33,970 bases of DNA, from the NCBI RefSeq assembly GCF_020742345.1, contig NZ_DYXC01000032.1, positions 1 to 33,970 on the forward strand, given 5' to 3'. A model generated the notes under the pieces. The model worked only from the letters and a program-made list of their open reading frames with translations. It ran no database searches and was not told the DNA's origin. This stretch comes from Enteractinococcus helveticum (lineage in GTDB: Bacteria > Actinomycetota > Actinomycetes > Actinomycetales > Micrococcaceae). Shown here one piece after another: positions 17,201 to 24,767 of the stretch. How positions within the stretch are numbered: position 1 is the first letter of the stretch; every line of letters starts with the position of its first letter. The translations under genes and the position numbers were made by a program.

Positions 17201-17817
17201 TCAACGATGTTGTCAACGGCTTCGTTATAAGCCCAGTGATTGTGCGGTGCCACTGTGGCAGAGACTTTGATCGAAACGTAGTCGACGTCGTGACGTTGAA
17301 TCAATGCCAGCGTGGCTGCCACACGATTTTCGGCCTCATTCTGCCCCAGAATGGCTTCCCCGAGCAGGTTGATATTGAGTCGTATACCTTCGGTGCGCAA
17401 CCGCTGAATTGCCTTACCCAGGTGCGGATCTCGGGCGTCAATGACCAGGTGTCCAACCAGGGACCGAAGTGCTGCCTGTGCTGTGGGGACGATCGCATTG
17501 GGCGCGAAGCGGGCGAGTCTACCGCCGATTTTGACCGCGGTCTGCAGATACCAGGGCAGAAAACCCGGGACGTGTTCGGCAATATTTGCCAGGGCGTGTG
17601 CAGCGGCGATATTGTCTTCGGGTCGTATAACGCGGTCGACAAAACCCACGGTGAATCCCAGGCCGTTGGGGTCTTTGAGCACTCCGGCAAGTTGCTGTGC
17701 CGAAGCATCCGGTTTCATATTAGCTGCCCGCAACAACCAGGTGTGGACCTGCTGGATTGCTTGTTCATCCAGTTGCCACGGTGCGATATCGGAAGTTTGA
17801 TGCGATGTGGTTTGCAT
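14275..17817 (-). CDS. putA: Bifunctional proline dehydrogenase / delta-1-pyrroline-5-carboxylate dehydrogenase PutA
   Basis: 1180 residues from ATG 17817 (AGGAG 5 bases upstream; the open frame continues to 17862 but without a ribosome site). Residues about 30-460 are the FAD-dependent proline dehydrogenase barrel, with VRVVKGANLPMEKVQ, GVAGHNLFDIALAYLL and NGPVDFEMLLGMA. Residues about 520-1000 are the NAD-dependent aldehyde dehydrogenase domain: TPPWNFPTAIP, Glu724 in FGETSGKNA, catalytic Cys758 in GHAGQKCSAAS, and YFGPVLGV. A further C-terminal segment of about 180 residues resembles the extension of long PutAs. There is no N-terminal ribbon-helix-helix domain, so this PutA should not act as its own repressor. 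It converts proline to glutamate; divergent putP supplies substrate. Confidence 0.96.
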   Translation of the reverse strand: MQTTSHQTSDIAPWQLDEQAIQQVHTWLLRAANMKPDASAQQLAGVLKDPNGLGFTVGFVDRVIRPEDNIAAAHALANIAEHVPGFLPWYLQTAVKIGGRLARFAPNAIVPTAQAALRSLVGHLVIDARDPHLGKAIQRLRTEGIRLNINLLGEAILGQNEAENRVAATLALIQRHDVDYVSIKVSATVAPHNHWAYNEAVDNIVEQLRPLYRAAMNADPVTFINLDMEEYKDLELTLDVYRRLISEPEFKHFLSGIVLQAYLPDSYQAMVELQEFATQRVAAGGAPIKVRVVKGANLPMEKVQAAMHHWPQTVWPTKQDTDTNYKRIFNYALTPERLGNVRLGVAGHNLFDIALAYLLMQHRGIAVNGPVDFEMLLGMATAQAEAVRADVGRLLLYTPVVHPDEFDVAISYLVRRLEEGASPENFMSAVFELDDPELFNREAERFRASLAQLETEATLVPQPRRQQDRGTETFEKTSPTEFANAADTDPDLSQNRAWSRAILRRMADSKLGEDLVSSHQITDQKHLDEVIDSTIKAGEIWRTLPAKTRSQVLIRIGDHLAANRSRLIEVMGSETGKTIDQADPEVSEGIDFARYYGQQCLELDNIAGATPHPVGLTVVTPPWNFPTAIPTGSMTSALATGSPVIIKPAPQAQRTAAVIVQAIWDAFDEFDLPHEILTFVIAEENSLGSNLVSDRRVERVILTGGYETAKLFTDLRPDMPLFGETSGKNAIIVTPSADLDLAVTDVVNSAFGHAGQKCSAASLVILVGQTARSQRFHRQLLDAVNSLVVDYPTNPQAQMGPVIEPPGEKLTRGLTILEPGQRWHLRPELLDDSGQLYSPGVRSGIQPGSEYHMTEYFGPVLGVMSAQTLEEAIEYVNAVPYGLTSGIHSLDPEEIALWTEQVAAGNLYINRGITGAIVRRQPFGGWKRSAIGPGAKAGGPNYLVGLTDWTDAADTIPVVQDDLADQLDNTVSRVLEPEDVRWLTRAIAYDATAVEAYIGQRDISDLQVEINVLRYRPVPVTIRVTDTSSTTLAQAIRVGYAGIRAQRAVATGQGTGCLPMNMLSLPADTPATIAKAFNATNMRVVFEDTTSWLDRARRLAQSDPAKGSQRIRLIGDDETDATIQAVAQTPEIAVYRQPVTSAGRLEMLPFLREQAVTMTAHRFGTINDLAQRALGDIHFG

Positions 17818-18039
17818 AAGACTCCTGTCGGTGGCGTCCAAACTTGGGTTGTGACATAGCATACGCTGCCCGATTATCAGGAGATAGCAACAATCGTCGT
17901 CTCGAGTCGTTCCGCGGCTATTCCAAGCTATAACCCAGGGTTTGACCAGGGTTTTCTTCGATTACCTTCCGGTGGCAAGCGCGGTGAACGTCTATGGCGA
18001 GCCCGAAATGATTTGGCGATTTAGTTTCAGTGGCGAATA
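17818..18039. promoter_or_regulatory. Divergent putA-putP control region
   Basis: 222 bases between divergent starts. It contains the palindrome AACCC-A-GGGTT at 17932-17942, with a second GGGTTT half-site 8 bases on (17949-17954). No regulator gene for proline use is encoded here and PutA lacks a DNA-binding domain, so an unlinked regulator probably binds in this region. Promoter hexamers are not clear by eye. Confidence 0.4.
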
Positions 18040-19557
18040 ATGTTTGCTATGAGTGAAGAACACGCCTATCAATTGGCTGCCATCGTTGTGTACCTGATTG
18101 GGATGCTGATCATCGGCTACTATGCCTATCGCCGAACCAAGACCGGGCGCGACTTTTTATTGGCTGGACGGGATCTGTCTCCTCGTGTAGCCGCCCTTTC
18201 AGCAGGTGCCTCCGATATGTCCGGCTGGCTGTTGATGGGTCTGCCCGGTGCGTTATATGCCACCGGGTTGATTGAAGCTTGGATCGCCATCGGCCTGACT
18301 CTGGGCACGTGGTTAAACTGGATGATTGTCGCTCCAAGATTGCGCGTCTATTCCGAGATCACCCGTGACTCGATCACCATGCCCGCGTTCTTTGAGTTGC
18401 GTTTCCGAGATCGAACTCGCCTGCTACGTTCCGTGTCGGCAATCATTATTCTGGTCTTCTTCGTTTTCTATGTTGCCTCGATGATGGTTGCCTCTGGTGC
18501 ATTCTTTGAATCCGCTTTTGGCTGGAACTATATGACCGGCGTCCTAGTGGTCGGTGGGGTGACTCTGACCTACACGGCCTTTGGTGGTTTCCTTGGAGCG
18601 TCATTGACTGACGTGGCGCAGGGTTTATTGATGATGGCAGCGTTAATCTCCGTGCCAATCATCACCACTGTCCAGCTGGGTGGACCCGGCCGCGTCGTGA
18701 GCTTAATTGATGAGGCCGATATCCAAGCTGGTATGGAGCACTTGTCCTTCACCGGTGGCGGGTTCTCTACTGCCTCAATGCTGGTGATTATTTCTGGTCT
18801 AGCGTGGGGTCTGGGATACTTCGGTCAGCCACATATTCTGGCCCGCTTCTTTGCTATCCGAAGCCATGCTGCAGTGAAAACTGCTCGTCGCATCGGGACC
18901 GGCTGGGTCATCCTGTGCATGGGTGGAGCCGTGCTGACCGGTCTAATTGGTGTGGCCTGGTTCCACGATGCAGGCGAACCACTAGACAACCCCGAAACGG
19001 TGTTCCTGTTGCTGTCGCAGATTCTGTTCCACCCATTTATTGCCGGACTGGTCCTGGCCGCCGTGTTAGCTGCGATCATGTCAACGATGTCATCCCAGCT
19101 GCTGGTCTCGGCCTCGGCACTGGTCGAAGATATCTATGGATTGTTCAAGCAGAACCCGCGTGAGAAACAGCAGTTGTGGCTGGGCCGTCTGGCCGTGGTT
19201 GTCATCACCGTCATCGCGATTATCATTGCCCAGGACCCAGAATCCACGGTGTTGGATCTCGTTGGTTTTGCATGGGCCGGGTTCGGTGCCGCATTCGGTC
19301 CAATGATTTTGATGGCGTTGTATTGGAAGCGCGTTACCGGCATGGGGGCTCTGGCAGGTATGATCGCTGGCGCCGTGGTGTCCTACGTTTGGGGAACCGT
19401 GCCGGCCATTAAGGAAGCCATTGATCTTTACGAGATTGTCCCGGGCGTCATCGCCCACTTCCTGGTTGCGGCCATTGTGTCATTGTTGACGAAAAAGCCC
19501 GCCCCAGAAGTCGAAGCCGAATTCGAACAAATGCGGGAAACGGTCGCCTCAAAATAA
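18040..19557 (+). CDS. putP: Sodium/proline symporter PutP
   Basis: 505 residues, the usual length, with about 13 membrane helices of the sodium:solute symporter family. Signatures include FLLAGRDLSPRVAALSAGASDMSGW in the first third, the GLPGALYATGLIEAWIAIG helix, YTAFGGFLGASLTDVAQGLLM, and AAIMSTMSSQLLVSASALVEDIY. These are close to known PutP proteins, so proline is the likely substrate. ATG 18040 and ATG 18049 are both possible; neither has a clear Shine-Dalgarno. It is divergent from putA, giving an uptake and catabolism pair, and ends at a good terminator. Confidence 0.93.
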   Translation: MFAMSEEHAYQLAAIVVYLIGMLIIGYYAYRRTKTGRDFLLAGRDLSPRVAALSAGASDMSGWLLMGLPGALYATGLIEAWIAIGLTLGTWLNWMIVAPRLRVYSEITRDSITMPAFFELRFRDRTRLLRSVSAIIILVFFVFYVASMMVASGAFFESAFGWNYMTGVLVVGGVTLTYTAFGGFLGASLTDVAQGLLMMAALISVPIITTVQLGGPGRVVSLIDEADIQAGMEHLSFTGGGFSTASMLVIISGLAWGLGYFGQPHILARFFAIRSHAAVKTARRIGTGWVILCMGGAVLTGLIGVAWFHDAGEPLDNPETVFLLLSQILFHPFIAGLVLAAVLAAIMSTMSSQLLVSASALVEDIYGLFKQNPREKQQLWLGRLAVVVITVIAIIIAQDPESTVLDLVGFAWAGFGAAFGPMILMALYWKRVTGMGALAGMIAGAVVSYVWGTVPAIKEAIDLYEIVPGVIAHFLVAAIVSLLTKKPAPEVEAEFEQMRETVASK

Positions 19558-19578
19558 GGTCATATACGCCTGACTCTT

Positions 19579-19625
19579 GGTTGGCAACGGCTCATCTGGT
19601 GAGTTGTTGCCAACCTTATGTTTTA
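19579..19625 (+). terminator. Rho-independent terminator of putP
   Basis: Arms GGTTGGCAAC (19579-19588) and GTTGCCAACC (19606-19615) with an inner CTCA/TGAG pairing, followed by TTATGTTTT. It lies 21 bases after the putP stop. Confidence 0.85.
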
Positions 19626-19644
19626 ACCGGTTTACGATGGTCAC

Positions 19645-21015
19645 ATGGGTTTCTCGAGGACACAAAGTATTTACCTTGCACTGCCGACCGAAACGGTCTG
19701 GGGTCTTCTGGCGGCTCCCAGTGCGTGGCTACAGTTTGACGACCAGCTACAAAAATTCACGCCGGTGAACATGGCTGGCAACCGGCTGCAAACCGGTGAT
19801 ACCGTCAAGGTCGTGCCCAAGGCCCTGATTCGTGGTTTCGTCCACGCGGTCACCGCACCTCCAGCCACAATCATAACGGCCCGCGAAAATCAGGAAATCT
19901 CCTGGCGCCAGGATCAACCGGGCGGTCATACTCAACAACGGTGGATGGTTCACTCCACCGACGACGGCGGCACGATGCTGACCCGTCACACAGAAGTCGT
20001 GGGCCCTTTCGCGGCCCCCTTGGGGGCAGCCTTAGCTGACCCATTAGCCGGCGATTTGGGTGCTGTGGGAGCACGCATGTTCAAAATGGCCGGAACAGCA
20101 GATGCATCCCAGCCGTTGAATATTATTGCCGGGGGTTCAGGGTATCTGGGATCGCGTCTTGCTACACGGATGCTCGCAGCCGGCAAACGCGTCATGGTGC
20201 TGTCGCGCAATCCAAAAACCGGCACGGCTTATCCCCAGACCCGCTGGGGCCAAGATGATCTGGTACCGCTGCATGAACAGCTCATGGATGATGCCGGATT
20301 TAATATCATCAACCTGGTCGGTCGGCGGATCGGGGCAAAATTCACTGCTAAAGAAGTCGATGCCTTGGCGGCCTCACGTATCCCGCCAACAGAAACCTTA
20401 CGCAATGCGGTCAGGACCGCAGAACATCAGGGCGGTAAACTGCACCGGTGGATTCAGGGTAGCGCTGTACCGCTGTGGGATCCGCAATCCACCGTAGAGT
20501 TCACAGAAGAAACCTCCCCCACCGCAGCAAAAGATGGCCCCGATGGGATGGGCCAGCTGGTCGCTGACTGGGAAGCTGCCGCGCCCGAAGGCGCGATCAT
20601 CGTGCGGTCAGGGGTCGTACTGGGACCACAGACTGAAATTGTCATGGGTCTGGCCGCCATGGCAATGTCGAAAACTCGACCCAACATCGATGGGTTTCTG
20701 CCCTGGGTCCACGAAGACGACTGGGTTGGCATCGTTGAGCACTTGTTGACCATGAAGCGCCCACCCAATGTCGTGGTGGCCGTTGCGCCCCAACAAACGC
20801 GATTATCAGAAGTAATCACCGCCTTGGCACCCGGCCTAGGAACACGCAGCTTCCCGGTTCCTGCCACAGTGCTCAGCATTGGGATGAATATCATCCGCAT
20901 GGAGCCGGGCATGTTGATGGGCAGTACGCGAGCACGCTCCGAAGTATTGGACGATGCCGGATATCAGTTCAAATATCCCAACATTGCTGAGGCCGCCGAC
21001 GCCGTCACTCTCTAA
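19645..21015 (+). CDS. SRPBCC domain fused to a TIGR01777-family (YfcH-like) NAD(P) epimerase
   Basis: 456 residues in two parts. Residues 1 to about 150 are an SRPBCC/START-like hydrophobic-pocket domain (IYLALPTETVWGLLAAPSAW, then a basic sheet region). From about 158 a Rossmann domain starts with IAGGSGYLGSRL (163-169 the glycine loop) and carries NLVGRRIGAKFTAKE, RSGVVLG and LPWVHEDDWVGIVEHLL, the TIGR01777 signatures; the C-terminal 50 residues match the DUF1731 tail. A nucleotide-sugar epimerase-like oxidoreductase of unknown substrate. There is no Shine-Dalgarno; TACGAT (19633-19638) 6 bases before ATG would suit a leaderless transcript. Convergent with the next gene, 39 bases apart. 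Confidence 0.87.
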   Translation: MGFSRTQSIYLALPTETVWGLLAAPSAWLQFDDQLQKFTPVNMAGNRLQTGDTVKVVPKALIRGFVHAVTAPPATIITARENQEISWRQDQPGGHTQQRWMVHSTDDGGTMLTRHTEVVGPFAAPLGAALADPLAGDLGAVGARMFKMAGTADASQPLNIIAGGSGYLGSRLATRMLAAGKRVMVLSRNPKTGTAYPQTRWGQDDLVPLHEQLMDDAGFNIINLVGRRIGAKFTAKEVDALAASRIPPTETLRNAVRTAEHQGGKLHRWIQGSAVPLWDPQSTVEFTEETSPTAAKDGPDGMGQLVADWEAAAPEGAIIVRSGVVLGPQTEIVMGLAAMAMSKTRPNIDGFLPWVHEDDWVGIVEHLLTMKRPPNVVVAVAPQQTRLSEVITALAPGLGTRSFPVPATVLSIGMNIIRMEPGMLMGSTRARSEVLDDAGYQFKYPNIAEAADAVTL

Positions 21016-21054
21016 CAAGATCCCAGGTGATTCCAAGATAGGCGTCAAATTGGC

Positions 21055-21801
21055 TCAACCGTGCTGTGCGGGTCTGGCGGTGAGCCACTGACGAAGCTTC
21101 GGTCCGATCACTTCTGCATCAGGTCCAGGGAGGCAAACTCCTTGACGGAAGGCTCGGCCGAAGCGTCCAGGAAGCGGCAAAGGTATCGTCAGTCGACGCG
21201 TATGGGGTAGCTGCTGGGTCAACTCCCACAGGGTCATGACCTCGGGGCCAGCAAAATCGGCCGTACTGTCTTTGCGCTGTCCCACGGCAAAGTCCACAAT
21301 AACTTCAGCGGCAGCAGCCAAAGCAACCGGCTGAATGGTCATCTGCGGGATAAAGGAAACCGGTCCGACTTTAAGTCTTGCAAGGTTTTGTTCAGCAAAT
21401 TCGAACCACTGCGTTGTGCGGATAATGGATACATTCTCGCTCTCGATGCGTGCCACGCTTTCCTGTGCCGCTTTGCCAGCAAAGTATCCGTATCCTTGAA
21501 CGTCTGGGTGTTCACAGTTGACGATGGACAGCAAAATATGGCGGGCCCCATTATTGCGTGCCGCAGCCGCTAACGCCCGTGTCGAACGTGTAAAGAATTC
21601 CGTGGCTGTTTTCTTGCTCGTAGTAAACGTCCCAGTGGCTTCAATGATCGCGTCGAATCCTGCCAACCGCCGGGTCGCATCATCATGGAGCACATCAAAT
21701 CCGGTAGATCGTGAAAACAGTTGCGGCGTGGCACCCCGATTGATGACCGCTTGTTCGATTGCCCTGCCTGATATTCCGCCACCCACGATTGCAATGCGCA
21801 T
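21055..21801 (-). CDS. NmrA-like / atypical SDR NAD(P)-binding protein
   Basis: 248 residues from ATG 21801, which has AGGAG about 7 bases upstream; the frame continues to 21855 but those residues precede the Rossmann start and lack a binding site. MRIAIVGGGISG opens a Rossmann fold; DAIIEATGT, HILLSIVNCEHP and YFAGKAAQE (Tyr-x3-Lys) with SIIRTTQWFEF follow the NmrA/atypical SDR pattern. Proteins like this act as redox-sensing regulators or small reductases; substrate unknown. Monocistronic on the minus strand. Confidence 0.82.
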   Translation of the reverse strand: MRIAIVGGGISGRAIEQAVINRGATPQLFSRSTGFDVLHDDATRRLAGFDAIIEATGTFTTSKKTATEFFTRSTRALAAAARNNGARHILLSIVNCEHPDVQGYGYFAGKAAQESVARIESENVSIIRTTQWFEFAEQNLARLKVGPVSFIPQMTIQPVALAAAAEVIVDFAVGQRKDSTADFAGPEVMTLWELTQQLPHTRRLTIPLPLPGRFGRAFRQGVCLPGPDAEVIGPKLRQWLTARPAQHG

Positions 21802-21956
21802 GGTCTCTCCTGAAAGCAGAATGCAACTCCCTGGCCTACAACAGGTGATTTCCATCCTAAAAGATTGGGTTTACCGGAACAATGCTGAACACTGTTGCAG
21901 GCAACTCGTTTACAGCGCAAATAGGTCGGTTCTTTTTTGGATTGCCACACAAAGCA

Positions 21957-21998
21957 CTGAGCGCCCCTATGCCATGTGATAGCGGCAGGGGCGCTCAG
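21957..21998 (-). terminator. Terminator of the alcohol dehydrogenase gene
   Basis: Arms 21957-21968 and 21987-21998 are 12-base perfect complements, with extra TGCC/GGCA pairing inside. It lies 15 bases past the dehydrogenase stop. The minus-strand tail TGCTTTGTG is only weakly T-rich. Confidence 0.65.
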
Positions 21999-22013
21999 CG
22001 CGTCGGTGAGGAA

Positions 22014-22958
22014 TTATTCTGCGACTTTGGCAACCAGTCGGCCGGTCACTTCACCGCGTTTGAGGCGATCAACGCCGTCAGCGATTTCTTCAAAATCAAT
22101 AATGCTCAGGGTTGGTTCCAGATCACCGGAAGCAATCCATTTCATCACGGATGCGATGTCGTTTTTGGAACCACCGTTGGAGCCCACCAGTTCGACCTGG
22201 CCGAGAATCAGCGCATTGGTATCGATGGTAGCTTCGAGCTTGCCCATCCCGACCAGCACAACACGGCCCTGGAATTTCACGGTCTGGACGGCTTCGTTGG
22301 TGGTGGTGCCGAACCCGGCGAAGTCGATAATGACATCGAGTTCATCGTCTTTGAATTCACTAATCGTCTTAGCAACCTTGACCGCACCGCCGGCTTTGGC
22401 TTGCTCCCAGACGTCTTCTTTAATTTCGGCGACGTAAACTTCGGCGCCTTCCAGGTGCGCCAAGCGGGCACCGATCTGGCCAAGTCCGCCGAAGCCAATA
22501 ATGCCGACTTTCATACCGGCTTTGACACGGCCCTTGCCGAGTACAGCTCCGGCGGAAGTCATGCCGGCGTCGGTGGCTGCCGCGGCTTGTTCAAAGGAAA
22601 TGCCTTCCGGCATGGCGACCAGCTGATCAGGGTCGACTTCAGCTTTGGCTTCCCAACCACCGTTGACGCCGTAACCAAATGGGCCGATCATTGGCCAGAC
22701 GGCGACCTTGTCACCTACTTTCCAGTCGGTCACACCTTCGCCAACTTCGGAAACAATACCTGAGGTTTCGTGGCCTGGCACGACCGGCATCTCTTTCATC
22801 AGGCCCATCCAGCCTTCATCTTCGAGAATACCGACGTCGGAGTGGCAAAGACCTGCGGCCTGTACATCGATGACGACCTTACCCGCTGAGGCTTTGGGCT
22901 CGTCGATGTCAACACGTTCGAATGGTTTACCGGTTCCGTGGAAATGCCAAGCTTTCAT
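22014..22958 (-). CDS. Zinc-type alcohol dehydrogenase lacking the structural-zinc lobe
   Basis: 314 residues from ATG 22958, which has AAGGAG 7 bases upstream (ATG 22973 is a weaker alternative). Medium-chain dehydrogenase: catalytic zinc ligands Cys38 (GLCHSD) and His63-Glu64 (PGHETSG), and the NAD-binding GFGGLGQIGARLA loop. Between VGDKVAV (about 81-87) and GGWEAKAEV (about 100) the usual loop with four cysteines that binds structural zinc is missing, which explains the length about 25-30 residues below the family norm. The rest is collinear, so this looks like a natural subfamily, not a damaged gene. Expected reaction: NAD(P)-linked alcohol/aldehyde interconversion. A decayed MerR gene lies upstream. 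Confidence 0.88.
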   Translation of the reverse strand: MKAWHFHGTGKPFERVDIDEPKASAGKVVIDVQAAGLCHSDVGILEDEGWMGLMKEMPVVPGHETSGIVSEVGEGVTDWKVGDKVAVWPMIGPFGYGVNGGWEAKAEVDPDQLVAMPEGISFEQAAAATDAGMTSAGAVLGKGRVKAGMKVGIIGFGGLGQIGARLAHLEGAEVYVAEIKEDVWEQAKAGGAVKVAKTISEFKDDELDVIIDFAGFGTTTNEAVQTVKFQGRVVLVGMGKLEATIDTNALILGQVELVGSNGGSKNDIASVMKWIASGDLEPTLSIIDFEEIADGVDRLKRGEVTGRLVAKVAE

Positions 22959-23099
22959 GCTGAACTCCTTCATAGAGCCAATGCTCTGGTCATCACTGGT
23001 TGTATGATTTATCCAACCATGTTTATCGTAATGAATACGTTTGCCCATTTCCCAAGGTTGAGACGCTTGCGGTTGGTCACGTTGAGCACATTGTCCAGA

Positions 23100-23255
23100 T
23101 CAGCCCGAAATCCCGAGCTGACGACTGTCTTCTGCTAAGTAGCTTCGGTACCCGTTGGTGGTTTGGGTGGAAGCCGATACCAATCCCAAGGAGTCGTAGT
23201 GCCGCGGCATGCAAGTGCTGATGCCAGATCGTGCGGTAACCTCACCGATCAGCAG
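23100..23255 (-). pseudogene. Remnant of a MerR-family regulator (N-terminal DNA-binding part)
   Basis: On the minus strand AAGGAGAG is followed by LLIGEVTARSGISTCMPRHYDSLGL and later TNGYRSYLAEDSRQL, the helix-turn-helix and wing of MerR regulators. The first codons are CTG CTG where a start is expected, conserved Arg and Leu in the recognition segment read Cys and Pro (STCMPRHYD), and a stop at 23100-23102 ends the frame after about 51 residues. A shifted frame carries on with GFRADLDNVLN, which resembles the next MerR helix, so at least one frameshift is likely. Clearly broken. Ancestral targets may have been the flanking alcohol dehydrogenase or OYE gene. Confidence 0.7.
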
Positions 23256-23299
23256 GATTCTCTCCTTGCATTGGGCCCCGAAGGTTCTGCTTCGTCGCG

Positions 23300-23404
23300 T
23301 TAGGTTTGGACAAGCAGCGTTTCGAATTCGGCCTCGGAATTGGCTGTGAGCAAGAACGTCACAGTGGGGTGAAGCCGCACCTGCGCAGGATCGTTGTGCA
23401 GCAC
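23300..23404 (-). pseudogene. Possible C-terminal fragment of a second decayed gene
   Basis: A 34-codon minus-strand frame bounded by stops ends ...VTFLLTANSEAEFETLLVQT, with codon use like the real genes nearby, 45 bases ahead of the MerR remnant. The strand-helix pattern is reminiscent of glyoxalase/PhnB-like (VOC) proteins, but the piece is too short for a firm call. Likely the 3' end of a gene once in operon with the MerR regulator. Confidence 0.3.
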
Positions 23405-23509
23405 TCAACTTTGTGCCGAAGCAGAACTCAGGGTTGCGATGATCTGCGAGATGACCTGGCGGTGATCGTGGCGGGTAAGTGCCCTAGAAGGCCCCGTGGC
23501 CGGGGAGAC

Positions 23510-24586
23510 TTAGCGATATGCCCGGTGATATTGGATCGGCGTTGGTGGGTTCTTATGGCGCAACACCTGGGCGGCATGGATTGGGAAATTTGCATTACGT
23601 AAGGATTCACGGCCGACCAACACAACGTCGGCTTGGTCGGTGGCCAGGATGTGCTCGGCTTGGAAAGGTTGAGTGATCAGTCCGACCGCAGCGGTGGGTA
23701 CGCCGGTGCGCTGGCGGATGATTTCAGCAAATTTCACTTGGTAGCCGGGGCCGGTTGGGATGGTGGCGGGCACGTTGGCCCCGGAGGACACATCGATCAG
23801 ATCGACGCCGTATTCGGTCAACCACTGCACGATCTGGACGGTGTCGTCAATCGTCAGCCCGTTATCGACCCAGTCCACAGCAGACAGTCGCACCAACAGT
23901 GGCATATCTTCCGGGATCTGATTGCGAATAGCGTCGACAACCTGCAGCAAGAAGCGCGCCCGGTTTGCCAAGGAGCCGCCGTAGTCGTCGTCACGAGTAT
24001 TGCTCAGCGGCGAGAGGAATTGGTGGAGCAGGTAGCCGTGGGCTCCGTGGATCTCAATAAAATCAAATCCAGCCTCCACGGCGCGGCGTGCGGAGGTCTG
24101 AAACGCTGCGACCAGCCCTTCGATACCGGTATGGTCTAGGGCTTTGGGAACGGCGAGTTCCGGATAGGCTACAGCAGATGGCCCGACTGTTTCCCATCCG
24201 CCGTCAGATGCAGGCACGGTGCCGGAATGATCCGGCTCAAAGGTGCGATAGGTACTGGCTTTGCGTCCGGCGTGGGCCAACTGGATGCCGGCTTTGGCAC
24301 CTTGTGATTGCATGAAAGCAACCATTGGCGCCAACGCATCGCGTTGTTCATCGTTCCACAGGCCAAGGTCTTGTGGGGAGATACGTCCTTCGGGTGTCAC
24401 GGCGGTGGCTTCCACAATGACGGCACCTGCTCCCCCACGGGCTAGGCCACCCAAGTGAACCATATGCCAGTCGGTAGCCACGCCATCTTGGGCTTCGACA
24501 CTGTATTGGCACATCGGCGGAACCCACAGCCGGTTGCGTGCTGTCATGCCGCGTAGGGTGATGGGTTCAAAAAGCAAACGAGACAA
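23510..24586 (-). CDS. Old yellow enzyme, YqjM-like NADPH:flavin oxidoreductase
   Basis: 358 residues, near the YqjM length. Cys26 and Tyr28 in PPMCQYS are the redox-tuning cysteine and tyrosine of the YqjM class, and His180/His183 in EIHGAHGYLLHQF bind the substrate carbonyl. QLAHAGRKAS, the DDYGGS loop and VVLVGRESL (phosphate site for FMN) are present. Such enzymes reduce activated C=C bonds of enals, enones and nitro compounds in the cytoplasm. The start is TTG 24586 with AGGA 9 bases upstream. A 17-bp palindrome lies about 80 bases before the start and suggests control by a TetR-type repressor. Confidence 0.93.
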   Translation of the reverse strand: MSRLLFEPITLRGMTARNRLWVPPMCQYSVEAQDGVATDWHMVHLGGLARGGAGAVIVEATAVTPEGRISPQDLGLWNDEQRDALAPMVAFMQSQGAKAGIQLAHAGRKASTYRTFEPDHSGTVPASDGGWETVGPSAVAYPELAVPKALDHTGIEGLVAAFQTSARRAVEAGFDFIEIHGAHGYLLHQFLSPLSNTRDDDYGGSLANRARFLLQVVDAIRNQIPEDMPLLVRLSAVDWVDNGLTIDDTVQIVQWLTEYGVDLIDVSSGANVPATIPTGPGYQVKFAEIIRQRTGVPTAAVGLITQPFQAEHILATDQADVVLVGRESLRNANFPIHAAQVLRHKNPPTPIQYHRAYR

Positions 24587-24667
24587 GCGAAGATTCCTAG
24601 CCTTTATCGGGATCAGATCAGGTTTTGTATTCCGACGACGATGGTATCAGCTCGTAGGAATACACAA

Positions 24668-24684
24668 TTTAGACAGAGTCTAAA
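24668..24684. promoter_or_regulatory. TetR-type operator upstream of the OYE gene
   Basis: TTTAGAC-AGA-GTCTAAA: 7-bp perfect arms, 3-base centre, 17 bp in all. The TAGAC...GTCTA form recalls NemR-type sites that control OYE genes in other bacteria. It is 82 bases before the TTG start; no TetR gene is in the window. Confidence 0.55.
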
Positions 24685-24767
24685 AGAGTGATATTCCAAT
24701 CCTCCGCTGAAGGTGTCGGACTTTGCGTCAGCAAATTCATAATCCTGCGGACTCCAGATGACAGTTC

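Noticed and set aside
16669..17859. Long plus-strand open frames within putA (265 and 129 residues)
   Set aside because: Antisense shadows of a clear PutA reading frame with full domain motifs; composition has no domain pattern.
21882..22763. 293-residue plus-strand open frame over the alcohol dehydrogenase
   Set aside because: Antisense shadow; the minus-strand frame has the catalytic and NAD-binding motifs, a good ribosome site and a terminator.
23306..23602. 98-residue plus-strand open frame between the dehydrogenase and OYE
   Set aside because: Overlaps the OYE C-terminus in antisense and the decayed region; Arg/Cys/Trp-rich and without a recognisable fold.
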